64,000 bases of DNA from Chitinophaga rhizosphaerae (lineage in GTDB: Bacteria > Bacteroidota > Bacteroidia > Chitinophagales > Chitinophagaceae): the NCBI RefSeq assembly GCF_003958645.1, contig NZ_RXLO01000011.1, forward strand, positions 124,001 to 188,000. The letters run 5' to 3'. Below, in pieces: positions 38,329 through 47,089 of the stretch. Both the position numbers and the translations under genes were made by a program. The notes below the pieces were generated by a model, which saw nothing but the letters and a program-made list of their open reading frames with translations, did no database searches and was not told where the DNA came from. The number at the start of each line of letters is the position of its first letter. The stretch's first letter is position 1.

Positions 38329-39843
38329 ATGAAATGGAAATTAACAACCCTGCTCATCTTTACCGGAATTGTTTGCAGCACCGGCTGCAAAAAGTTCCTG
38401 ACGGTTCAGCCGGTAGATAAATTGTCCGGGAATGCCTTCTGGAAAACCGAGGCTGATGCGGAATCGTACATCAGCGACATGTATGGCCAGTTTCGCGATA
38501 AGTTGTCGAGTACATCGTTTATTGCGGCTTCCGGAGAATTGAGGTCCGGCCAGGTGAAGATGTCACCTGAAACGGACGATCCCGTTCGCAGGGCCTATAT
38601 CGATATCGCCGGACAGAACGATCTGCTCGCCCTGATCGCACCCAATGCAAAATGGAATACGACGAATTTCAACTTTCCGTCGATGACGAAATGGAAAGAA
38701 TTTTACCGGGTCATCCAGTCGGCGAATATTATGGAAAAGGAGTTGGGGACGCGTACGATCCAGGATTTCAGCAAGTCGGACGCAGACCGCTATATCGCTG
38801 AAGCTGTTTTTATCCGGTGCATGACCTACCTGTTCCTCGTCAGGCTGTATGGAGACGTGCCGTATTACACGGAAGCCTACCTGAGCGCTCCGCTGGGCAG
38901 AACGAATATGGTGACGGTTATCAATAATTGCATCGCCGACCTGGAGCAACGGCAAAACGATCTTCCATGGACTTATAAAGACCCGTCCAAACGTGCGGTA
39001 AGAGCTACCAAAGGCGGTGCGCTGGCGTTGCTGATGTATATGCACATGTGGAACGCCGGTTTCGATCCCGGTAAGAAACAGGAGCATTTTGAGAAAGCTG
39101 CGGCATTGGGGAAGGAACTGATCGCAAGCAGGTCTTACAAGTTGTTGCCGATCGAAGAATTCCATAATATTTTCAAAGGCCGGAGCGAAGAAGGCCTTGT
39201 GGAAATCGCGCAGAATTACAACTACAATGAAACGCTGTCGCTGTACGCCTCTTTCTCCGATATGCTGCTACATGTTCCCTTCAAATCGGGGCATAAATTC
39301 AGCATGGGTTTTTTCCGCGCTGATTTCCTGCGGATGCTGTACCCGGACGGTGAGCAGGACGCCCGGCGGTTGCTCTGGTTCGATCAGAATATGATGGCCG
39401 ACAACGGGCGGTTCATGTTCCTCAAATTTACGAACATATATGCACATGCGGGAGAAGGCGGGAACCCAGACGATAACGTCATCATCTTCCGCTACGCCGG
39501 CGCCATACTGATGACGGCCGAAGCGATGCTCGAGACCGGGAAAACCGAAGAAGCCGTTCAGCTGCTGAACATGGTGCGCGACCGCGCAGGGGCGCCGAGA
39601 TTCATTCCCTCCGGCATTGATGCCCTCCGGCAGGCAGTGTACATAGAACAGGCCAAGGAACTGATGGGCGAGGGCGTGTATTATTTTGATCTCGTCAGGA
39701 CCGGCAGGGTGATGGACCAGCAATGGTGCAACAGTCCCCTTACGGCCGATCAGTTCGCCCGCGGGGGATGGACATGGCCGCTCGCTCCGTCCGTCATGGA
39801 CAACAATCCGCTCATGACATTAAATGCTTACTGGACAAACTGA
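38329..39843 (+). CDS. SusD/RagB-family lipoprotein
   Basis: 504 residues; lipobox CSTGC followed by KKFLTVQPVDKLSG, almost the same mature start as the SusD at 2429. Core blocks are AEAVFIRCMTYLFLVRLYGDVPYYTEAY and the C-terminal EQAKELMGEGVYYFDLVRTGR, ending LNAYWTN. It follows SusC by 24 bases; its stop overlaps the fasciclin start (ATGA at 39843), the same coupling as in the first operon. It is the substrate-capturing partner of the 35191 SusC. Confidence 0.95.
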   Translation: MKWKLTTLLIFTGIVCSTGCKKFLTVQPVDKLSGNAFWKTEADAESYISDMYGQFRDKLSSTSFIAASGELRSGQVKMSPETDDPVRRAYIDIAGQNDLLALIAPNAKWNTTNFNFPSMTKWKEFYRVIQSANIMEKELGTRTIQDFSKSDADRYIAEAVFIRCMTYLFLVRLYGDVPYYTEAYLSAPLGRTNMVTVINNCIADLEQRQNDLPWTYKDPSKRAVRATKGGALALLMYMHMWNAGFDPGKKQEHFEKAAALGKELIASRSYKLLPIEEFHNIFKGRSEEGLVEIAQNYNYNETLSLYASFSDMLLHVPFKSGHKFSMGFFRADFLRMLYPDGEQDARRLLWFDQNMMADNGRFMFLKFTNIYAHAGEGGNPDDNVIIFRYAGAILMTAEAMLETGKTEEAVQLLNMVRDRAGAPRFIPSGIDALRQAVYIEQAKELMGEGVYYFDLVRTGRVMDQQWCNSPLTADQFARGGWTWPLAPSVMDNNPLMTLNAYWTN

Positions 39844-40559
39844 TGATTATGAATAATTCCTTTCCGCTGAAATATATATTCGGATGCGTGTTCGCGGCAT
39901 TGCTTTTCTCCGCGTGCAAGAAAGACGAATATTACCAGGATAGCGGCACTACGCCGGCATTGTATAACGGTACGGTCCTGGATTATCTGCATGAAAAGCC
40001 GCTTCATTTCGATACGGTCGAAGCCGTTATCAAATTAGCGGGCCTGGAAAACGCGCTCCGGAACGATTCCCTCACTTTTTTCGCACCTACCGACAGGTAC
40101 GTGACCAGCCTGCTGAGGGGGTTTAACAACCGGCTGTATAAAATGGGGAAAGACACGGTTAAAACGCTCGATGAAATTCCCGCAATAGTGTGGAACAAAT
40201 ATATGTCGATGTATATCTTCCGCGGGGTGAACCTGCTGCGGGATTATCCACAGATCGATTTCGACCTTTTACAGGTGTACGGTGGGCAAATATACCTGTC
40301 GTACAATAATACGCCCATGAACATCGGTGTAACCTACGGTTCTTCCGGCGGTGTGAAATACGTGGGCTACCGGCAGTTGCAGCTTTCCTTTCTCCGCGAC
40401 CCCGGCAGTCTGAGCCGTATCAATTTCATCAATGTGGCAGTGGCTTCCTGCAACATCCAGCCGCACCATGCCGCCGTGCATGTACTGCGTGATTCGGACG
40501 GTTACTTCGCGTTCGATTCTGATAACTTTTTGAACGATTACCTGGCGTACAAGCAATGA
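39843..40559 (+). CDS. fasciclin (FAS1) domain lipoprotein
   Basis: 238 residues from the ATG that overlaps the SusD stop; ATG 39849 is an alternative. Lipobox LFSAC followed by KKDEYYQDSG, matching the mature start of the 3892 paralogue (KKDYYVDSG). FAS1 blocks: AVIKLAGLENALRNDSLTFF with APTDR, and AAVHVLRDSDGYFAFD near the end. It sits third in the operon as in the other two loci. Likely a surface binding or assembly protein. Confidence 0.9.
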   Translation: MIMNNSFPLKYIFGCVFAALLFSACKKDEYYQDSGTTPALYNGTVLDYLHEKPLHFDTVEAVIKLAGLENALRNDSLTFFAPTDRYVTSLLRGFNNRLYKMGKDTVKTLDEIPAIVWNKYMSMYIFRGVNLLRDYPQIDFDLLQVYGGQIYLSYNNTPMNIGVTYGSSGGVKYVGYRQLQLSFLRDPGSLSRINFINVAVASCNIQPHHAAVHVLRDSDGYFAFDSDNFLNDYLAYKQ

Positions 40560-40593
40560 ACACGCCAGCATACTCAACAGCAGATATGACACT

Positions 40594-42174
40594 ATGAAGA
40601 AAATACTTTGTTTTGCGTTGGTCGTTTTGGGCGCATTGTCGTGCCGCCGGGAGAAAGAAACGTATCCCAACCCCTATGAGGGCGGAAGGCAGCCGTTGGG
40701 GATCAAATTCCTCGATGAGCCACCTTCCGTTTCGGAAGCGGAGCCCGGCACGATCGTAAGTTTTAAGGTAACGGGGCTCGTGCCATACCGGCAGCAGTTA
40801 TCGTTCTCATTCAACGGCCAGGTGGCCGAGGTAACGGAACTGGATAGCATGCACCTCAGCGCGAAGGTGCCGGCGATGGCCAGCAGCGGTAACGTGCAGA
40901 TCGTTGTGGGCGACCAGGCATTTTTCGGCCCCGTTTTCAACGTATTGGGCAAAATCGAAAAAGACATCACTTTCCGGGCCAATATCGGCACAAACGGGCC
41001 CATCTCCAAAATGCTGGAGCTGGCAGACGGCCGTTGGCTGCTGATCGGCGGTTTTAACGATTATGAAAACAAGGGCGCGATCTCGCCGCTCAACCGGATC
41101 ATCGTCATCAGCCGGAACGAGGAGCTGGACCGTACCATGAAGTTTGGGAGAGGCGCCTACGGCCCCTTGTCGGATGTAGCCGTGCTGCCCGACGGTAAAA
41201 TGTTGGTGGCCGGGAACTTTTCCGGGTTCGACCGGCATTACTGGGGCGTAAAGCGGATGTTCAACATCTGCCGGCTGAATGCCGACGGATCACCGGATAC
41301 CACCACGGTGCAGTCTTTCACGAAAAAAGACACGGTGCCGGTCTGGAAAGGTGGTACGGATGGCCGTATTATGAAACTGTTCCCCGTGGCAGACGGGAAA
41401 ACCATCGCAGTAGGGGAATTCAGCTATTTCGTCCAGAAACGGTACGGCATCGGCACGCGCGACGGCCTGCGGGATTCGCTGTTGACCGACAGCGTGGAAG
41501 TGTCTCAGTTGTTGCGCTTTAACGCCGACGGTTCACTTGATTCCACGTACCATTACGATCTCGTCCGGCATAAAGGGCGGCCGGTAACGAACGGTTTTAT
41601 TTCCGACGCCATCATGCAGCCGGATGGAAAAATGATAATCGTAGGTCGGTTCAGCCGGTACGACGATATGCCCGTTTCCAATATCGTCCGCATCAACCCG
41701 GATGGTAGTCCCGACCGTACGTTTACTGCTGCCGCGGATGATTTCATACAACGTATCAACTATAATTCCGTCACGAAGCAATACGTATTGGTAGGTTATT
41801 TCAACAACTACAACAAATCCCGGTTTAACAGAATAGTGTTGGTCGATGAGCAGTTCGACCCCGTCCCGGGGTTTGCAACCGGCCTGCTCGAGGGCGGAAG
41901 TATCAATTTCGCGGCACAGATGGGCAATGGTCTCATTTTCGCTACCGGCTTTTTCTCAAAGTATGACGGCGTGCCGCGAAACGGTATCATGGTGTTGAAC
42001 GCCGCAGGCAAGCTCGCGCCAGGGTACAACGCCATCGGGCGGTTCTACGGGTCGTTGTCGGGCTTGGTGGAATCGAAAGGCGTCAACGGAGAATCCCGCA
42101 TCACATTGCTGGGCAATTTTAATTCTTTTAACGGGCAGCCGGCTGGTAATATGACGCGCCTGCTCATCAAATAA
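40594..42174 (+). CDS. DUF5008-type lipoprotein with delta-60 repeat propeller
   Basis: 526 residues; lipobox LGALSC followed by RREKETYPNPYEGGRQP. An IPT/TIG-like domain covers about residues 35-120 (GTIVSFKVTGL, LSAKVPAMASSGNVQI). The remainder has propeller repeats: DGRWLLIGGFNDYEN, DGKMLVAGNFSGF, DGKMIIVGRFSRYDD, NGLIFATGFFSKYDG. Gene order, length and many blocks match the 4592-6208 paralogue (for example TRDGLRDSLLTDSV versus VDGLRDSVLVDSI). Predicted to bind ligand at the cell surface. Confidence 0.85.
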   Translation: MKKILCFALVVLGALSCRREKETYPNPYEGGRQPLGIKFLDEPPSVSEAEPGTIVSFKVTGLVPYRQQLSFSFNGQVAEVTELDSMHLSAKVPAMASSGNVQIVVGDQAFFGPVFNVLGKIEKDITFRANIGTNGPISKMLELADGRWLLIGGFNDYENKGAISPLNRIIVISRNEELDRTMKFGRGAYGPLSDVAVLPDGKMLVAGNFSGFDRHYWGVKRMFNICRLNADGSPDTTTVQSFTKKDTVPVWKGGTDGRIMKLFPVADGKTIAVGEFSYFVQKRYGIGTRDGLRDSLLTDSVEVSQLLRFNADGSLDSTYHYDLVRHKGRPVTNGFISDAIMQPDGKMIIVGRFSRYDDMPVSNIVRINPDGSPDRTFTAAADDFIQRINYNSVTKQYVLVGYFNNYNKSRFNRIVLVDEQFDPVPGFATGLLEGGSINFAAQMGNGLIFATGFFSKYDGVPRNGIMVLNAAGKLAPGYNAIGRFYGSLSGLVESKGVNGESRITLLGNFNSFNGQPAGNMTRLLIK

Positions 42175-42208
42175 TTTCGTCGTTAACACCGGATAACTTT
42201 TCATTTGC

Positions 42209-43942
42209 ATGAAGCTTTTTTATCAGATAACAAGCATGTTCGTGGTGCCGATGGCGTTCACCGCATTCCTGGCGTGTAATAAAGATGCCGTTGCCACGCG
42301 CAATTTCCCGGAAGGGAAAGATACCATTACGAAAGATCCGCAACCCAAAGTCCTGTACATCATCGTAGACGGTGGGCGGGGCGAATCCGTCAACAAGGTG
42401 GCGCCGCCGAATTTGACGGCCCTGAAGGCCAATTCCATTTATTCCTGGAATTCGCTTACCGATACGTTGGGCGTTCAGGCGGCTTCCTGGGCGGATATGC
42501 TGACCGGAGTGGGGAAAGATCGCCATGGAGTGCGCAGTAACGATTTCGCCGGAAACAACCTGTCCGCTTTTCCGTCTTTTACCCGGCTGGTAAAGGACCG
42601 CCTGCCCGGTTATCCTGTCCATTTTTACAGCGCCAACCCTTTATTGCCGGCCCACCTCTCCGCAGGCGCCGATAAGGCAGTTGCCTTCGGGAACGATGAT
42701 GCAGCTGTGAAGACCGCCGTGCTGAATGCCTTGTCTGCCGACACCGCTGGACTGATCATTGCGAATTTCGGCGGAGTGAACGCCGCCGGCGCTGCATTCG
42801 GATACGATGCCTCCATACCGCAGTACCGTGAGGCGATCATGGCTTTCGATAAGCACCTGGGAGATATTATGCTCAAGCTGCGGGCGCGTAAAGGGTTTGC
42901 AGACGAGAAATGGCTCGTGGTGGTGGCGTCCAGTATGGGAGGGGATTACCCGGTTGATCCGGAAATGAATGATAATTCCGTATTCAGTAAACCATTGTTC
43001 AATACTTTCACCATTGTTTATTCCCCCACGTTCAAACCCCTCTTCCTGGACCGGCCCTTCAACGGGACCAAGTTCTCCGGAAGTACCGTCCGCCTCTTTG
43101 GTAAAGACGATGCGATATTCGGGACAGTACCGGGTGCCATCGATGAATACAATTTTGGGGATACGACTTCCTTCACTGTCGAACTCAATATTAAAGTGAA
43201 CCAGCGGCCCGACGGGTCGTACAACTACCGGTACCCTTCGGTGCTGGGGAAACGTGAGTCATTCAGTAGAGGCGTACCGGGCTGGGTGATGTTCCTGGAA
43301 AACAATTTCTGGCAGGTGAATTTTGGCCAGGTCGGGAAGGGGAACGTTCAGGCCAGGGGTGGCGTAATCGGCGACGGGAAATGGCATAATATTGCCGTTT
43401 CCGTGCTCAACCGTAATGGAAAGCGATATGCCAGAACTTATACCGATGGCAGGTTCGGGGAAGAAAAGGATATTACCGGACAGGGAAATATCAATAGCCC
43501 GGCGCCACTCACCATCGGGCATTTGCCGGGGTCAGACAATATACCGGCCGACGTGTATATGGCGGAAGTGCGGATTTTCAAGGCCGTACTGGGAGACGCT
43601 GTTATCGCCCAGGATGCGGCGGCGATAAGGGTGCGCGACGACCATCCTTTCCGCGATTTCCTGCTCGGTTACTGGCCGGCCACCGATGGTGCGGGTGCGG
43701 TTTTCAAAGACAGGTCGCTGCTGGAATACGACTTCAAATTACAGGGCTCTCCGTCCGGCACATATTTGTGGGAACCTTTTTCCACTGTGCTGAATCCGCC
43801 GGTTTCCAGCAATTTATCCAGTCTGGTTCCGGCGGGAAAGGATTTGCCGCTGTTACTGCTGACATGGCTCAACATCATTCCAGACCCTGCCTGGCAGTTG
43901 GAGGGGCAGGTATGGATCACGGAGCAAGTAGGTGTAAAATAA
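42209..43942 (+). CDS. phosphodiesterase-fold/LamG lipoprotein, active site lost
   Basis: 577 residues, signal peptide with a lipobox-like FLAC. Phosphodiesterase-fold blocks: VLYIIVDGGRGESV (Asp54 kept), SWADMLTGVGKDRHGV, FGYDASIPQYREAI. The second metal pair, normally Asp-His in SDHGG, is Ser242-Met243 (ASSMGG), and the mid-domain Asp/His are also gone. A LamG domain spans about 315-500 (GKWHNIAVSVLNRNGKRYARTY read in parts). It ends WQLEGQVWITE, like its paralogues. One copy here against two in the first operon. No clear terminator; an imperfect hairpin lies just downstream near 43955-43995. Confidence 0.8.
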   Translation: MKLFYQITSMFVVPMAFTAFLACNKDAVATRNFPEGKDTITKDPQPKVLYIIVDGGRGESVNKVAPPNLTALKANSIYSWNSLTDTLGVQAASWADMLTGVGKDRHGVRSNDFAGNNLSAFPSFTRLVKDRLPGYPVHFYSANPLLPAHLSAGADKAVAFGNDDAAVKTAVLNALSADTAGLIIANFGGVNAAGAAFGYDASIPQYREAIMAFDKHLGDIMLKLRARKGFADEKWLVVVASSMGGDYPVDPEMNDNSVFSKPLFNTFTIVYSPTFKPLFLDRPFNGTKFSGSTVRLFGKDDAIFGTVPGAIDEYNFGDTTSFTVELNIKVNQRPDGSYNYRYPSVLGKRESFSRGVPGWVMFLENNFWQVNFGQVGKGNVQARGGVIGDGKWHNIAVSVLNRNGKRYARTYTDGRFGEEKDITGQGNINSPAPLTIGHLPGSDNIPADVYMAEVRIFKAVLGDAVIAQDAAAIRVRDDHPFRDFLLGYWPATDGAGAVFKDRSLLEYDFKLQGSPSGTYLWEPFSTVLNPPVSSNLSSLVPAGKDLPLLLLTWLNIIPDPAWQLEGQVWITEQVGVK

Positions 43943-44112
43943 TGACAAAGCGAACGCTTCCCTCATTCGATTGTAGCTGTGGGAGACGCTTCGTATGATA
44001 AAAGTCAGGGTGAAGGGTGTCCTTTTCTCTGGCCGCCAGTCTTATACATATAAAGCGCTATCCGATTGCGCCGGACCCGGGAATGGCGTCTTGAGAAAAT
44101 GATAGTTGAACA

Positions 44113-44994
44113 ATGAAACAGATATTCGAAAATTTTGTATTCCCCGGCAACCAGTCTTTCACTGTAACTGTGAAAACACTGGAAATGAAGCGGTATACTA
44201 CTTTCAAGAGCCATGTTCATTTTGAAATTGCCCTGATTGAAAACTGCAGGGGAAAGCGGCTGATTGGTGATTCCATCGAGCCGTTCGATACGCCTGAACT
44301 TGTGCTGCTGGGCAGTTATCTGCCACATTGCTGGCAGTACCAGGAAGTAAAAGATCCTGCCGATGAACCACGAGTCTATGTGATCCATTTCATGCCCGAC
44401 TTTTTGGGCAGCGAAATGCTGGAGATCCCGGAAATGAAACCACTGAAAGAATTGTTCAGTCTTGCTGCGAGGGGAGTCCTGTTTACCGGAGATACGGTCG
44501 GGAAAGCGCGGGTATTCATCCGGCAAATGTTGACGGATAATGATTTCAACCGGATCGTTACTTTCCTGCAGCTGTTACATTTACTGACAATAACAAGTAA
44601 TTACCAGGTTTTATCCTCTCCTTATTACAATAGTAAAGAAACATTTGCTGATGGCCATAAGATCAGGGAGGTGCTCAACTATGTCTATAGCAATTTCCGG
44701 AATGAAATATCCCTGCAGGAAGTGGCTGCGCTCGTACATATGTCAACCACCGGATTTTGCCGCTTTTTCAAACAGAAAACAAATAAAACGCTAACAGATG
44801 TTATTCAGGAAGTGAGGATAGGTTATGCCGGTAAATTATTGCTGGAGGGGGCGCATAATGTTTCGGGCGCCTGTTATGAATGCGGGTACAACAATCTTTC
44901 CAACTTCAATAAACATTTCAGGGATATAAAAGGCTGCTCCCCAACGGAGTTTCTGAAAAAGTTCCAGGATAAGGCGGATGCGTATGCGAAGTAG
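44113..44994 (+). CDS. AraC-family transcriptional regulator
   Basis: 293 residues. N-terminal cupin-like domain (FKSHVHFEIALIENCRGKRLIG, LVLLGSYLPHCW), characteristic of AraC regulators that sense small molecules. The C-terminal DNA-binding domain has two helix-turn-helix units: ISLQEVAALVHMSTTGFCRFF and VSGACYECGYNNLSNFNKHF, ending in the family signature KGCSPTEFLKKF. It lies between the second Sus-like operon and the phosphatase/GH92 pair and has its own terminator, so it could control either set. Confidence 0.9.
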   Translation: MKQIFENFVFPGNQSFTVTVKTLEMKRYTTFKSHVHFEIALIENCRGKRLIGDSIEPFDTPELVLLGSYLPHCWQYQEVKDPADEPRVYVIHFMPDFLGSEMLEIPEMKPLKELFSLAARGVLFTGDTVGKARVFIRQMLTDNDFNRIVTFLQLLHLLTITSNYQVLSSPYYNSKETFADGHKIREVLNYVYSNFRNEISLQEVAALVHMSTTGFCRFFKQKTNKTLTDVIQEVRIGYAGKLLLEGAHNVSGACYECGYNNLSNFNKHFRDIKGCSPTEFLKKFQDKADAYAK

Positions 44995-45032
44995 GCACCT
45001 GGTGTAACAAAGGCAGGGTATTTGATGGCCTG

Positions 45033-45074
45033 AAAATGGGCAAACCGGAAGAGTATCCAGTTTGCCCATTTTTT
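45033..45074 (+). terminator. rho-independent terminator after AraC gene
   Basis: A 13-bp perfect stem pairs AAAATGGGCAAAC (45033-45045) with GTTTGCCCATTTT (45060-45072) around a 14-base loop, followed by more T. It is 38 bases past the AraC stop; the flanking A and T runs make it able to work in both directions. Confidence 0.9.
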
Positions 45075-45469
45075 CCGTCAGCACTCCCGTATTTTCGAAA
45101 ACCAGTGTAAATGGGGTGATTGGCGAGTGCCACGAAGTATTTGGTACAGACGGGTGGCCGAAATGCTAACGTGATACGGATAGGCATTGCTGCCGGATTT
45201 TTCGCCGCCAGCAACCTGCATATACATATGCCTTGCGTGCCAGCCGCCGCCACTGTCATCGATGCATAATACTTCTTAACGGATGTTTTTTTAACAGAAA
45301 ATTAAAATATGGGAATGGCAGCGTATGTATGGTACAGTCCGTTAAATCCATATGGCAAAAAAAGCATCGCATTTCAATAATATCAATGAGATGCCGCAAT
45401 GATCGCTTCGCTAATTTTGGCCACAATGTTTACCATGGCGGCTAACGCCTTGTGGTAGTTGAAATAAAT
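45075..45469. other. intergenic region, no gene supported
   Basis: Nearly 400 bases between the AraC terminator and the phosphatase gene. Open frames on the minus strand exist here but have no start, domain or neighbour support. The promoter of the phosphatase-GH92 pair is expected in the AT-rich part after 45270. Confidence 0.5.
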
Positions 45470-47047
45470 ATGATGCACATGCAACTGAAGGCCCGTATAA
45501 TTGTTTTTCCGATCCTGGCGATCGTACTTAATGGATTCGCCGTGGCTGGAAGCCCGCAGGTTCCCAATTCCCCGAAGGCAGACAGCAGCCTCCAACTGAT
45601 CAGGGGGCCTTATCTGCAAATGGGCAGTGGAACTGCGGTAACCATCAGGTGGCGCACGAATATACCTGCCGATTCATATGTGGAAGTCGGTGCCACGGCC
45701 AGGAAGTTCAAATGGCGTTTTAAGTCCGGTGAAATTACCACGGAGCATATCGTCCGGGTTACCGGCCTGCTTCCTGACACGAAATATTTTTACCGGATTG
45801 TTAGCAACAATAAGACACTTCAAAAAGGGAACGACAATTTCTTCCGAACCGCTCCCCCGGCGTCCTCAAAGCGGAAAATAAGAATCGCAGCGTTCGGGGA
45901 CTGTGGTACCAACAGCAAAGGTTATCAAGCTGGCACGTTGAATTCCTATCTGCGTTTGACTGGCAACCAACCTGCAGAAATCATGTTGCTGCTGGGCGAC
46001 AACGCCTACTCCAGCGGCAAGGATTCGGAATATTCGAAGAATTTCTTTCCCGCTTACGAAGGTACCATCCTGAAGAACCATGTCCTGTTCCCCGCGCCGG
46101 GCAACCATGACTACTACAGTTCATCTCCTGCGTCGCGGGATGGTGCATATTACAGGAATTTCACAATGCCCACCGCTGCAGAATGTGGCGGGGTCCCATC
46201 CGGCACGGAAGCTTATTATTCTTACAATTGGGGAAATATCCATTTTCTTTCGCTGGACTCCTACGGAACGGAGACTGACATGAAGCAAAGGCTGTACGAT
46301 ACGCTCGGGCCACAGGTTTCGTGGATCAAACAAGACCTTGCCGCCAATACCAGCCAATGGGTTATTGCCTATTGGCACCATCCTCCCTTCACCATGGGAA
46401 GCCATAATTCAGACAAGGAAGGGGAGCTCCGGCTAATCCGCGAAAATTTTATCAAGATACTGGAACGCCTCGGTGTAGATCTTGTGCTGTGCGGCCATAG
46501 CCACAATTACGAAAGATCCAGGCTGATGCACGGCCACTATGGGATGGAAGAGGATTATAATGAAAGCGTTCATGCCGTTAGTTCATCCAGCGGGAAATAT
46601 GACGGCAGCGAAAACTCCGCTCCGTATTTCACCGCGTCGGGCGCGGCGGATAAAGGGACCGTTTACGTAGTTGCCGGATCTGCCGGCGCCAGCGGTCACA
46701 TCCAGAAAGATTATCCGCACAACGCCATGCCCTATTCCATGAACGATGGCGGTATGTTGTACCTGGAAGTGGAAGACAACCGGCTCGATGCTAAATTCAT
46801 CCGGCGAGACAGTGTTGTAGCCGACCAGTTTACGATCATGAAAGATGTGAACCGCTCTTCCACTCAAATGGTACGACGTGGACAATCCGTGAAAATATCG
46901 GCATCCTGGCCGGGAGATTACAGGTGGAATAATGGAGCGCAATCCCGTTCCATCCGGATCAGGCCGGCCCGTTCGCAAAATTTCATTGTCACCGATGACA
47001 AGCGGCAGCTGGCAGACACCCTCCGTGTAGACGTTGCGCCCAGGTAA
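45470..47047 (+). CDS. purple acid phosphatase-like secreted metallophosphoesterase
   Basis: About 525 residues; ATG 45470 (or 45473/45479) precedes a signal peptide (IIVFPILAIVLNGFAVAG), whereas the upstream GTG adds non-signal residues. Residues about 45-125 form a fibronectin-III-like N-terminal domain (GTAVTIRWRTNIPADSYVEVG read in parts). The catalytic domain carries all five metallophosphoesterase blocks: FGDCG, GDNAY, GNHDYY, YWHHPPF and CGHSHNYERS. This Tyr-containing pattern fits purple acid phosphatases with a binuclear metal site. A C-terminal about 80-residue beta domain follows. It lies 42 bases before GH92; together they may release phosphate and mannose from phosphorylated glycans (inference). 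Confidence 0.9.
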   Translation: MMHMQLKARIIVFPILAIVLNGFAVAGSPQVPNSPKADSSLQLIRGPYLQMGSGTAVTIRWRTNIPADSYVEVGATARKFKWRFKSGEITTEHIVRVTGLLPDTKYFYRIVSNNKTLQKGNDNFFRTAPPASSKRKIRIAAFGDCGTNSKGYQAGTLNSYLRLTGNQPAEIMLLLGDNAYSSGKDSEYSKNFFPAYEGTILKNHVLFPAPGNHDYYSSSPASRDGAYYRNFTMPTAAECGGVPSGTEAYYSYNWGNIHFLSLDSYGTETDMKQRLYDTLGPQVSWIKQDLAANTSQWVIAYWHHPPFTMGSHNSDKEGELRLIRENFIKILERLGVDLVLCGHSHNYERSRLMHGHYGMEEDYNESVHAVSSSSGKYDGSENSAPYFTASGAADKGTVYVVAGSAGASGHIQKDYPHNAMPYSMNDGGMLYLEVEDNRLDAKFIRRDSVVADQFTIMKDVNRSSTQMVRRGQSVKISASWPGDYRWNNGAQSRSIRIRPARSQNFIVTDDKRQLADTLRVDVAPR

Positions 47048-47089
47048 GCCCGGAAAATCCAATCATCATCCGGAAGTATACTTTTTTTT

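Noticed and set aside
45100..45260. Minus-strand protein-like stretch (for example GGGWHARHMYMQVAGGEKSG) between the AraC terminator and the phosphatase gene
   Set aside because: No start codon context, no homologue recognised and only about 55 codons long.
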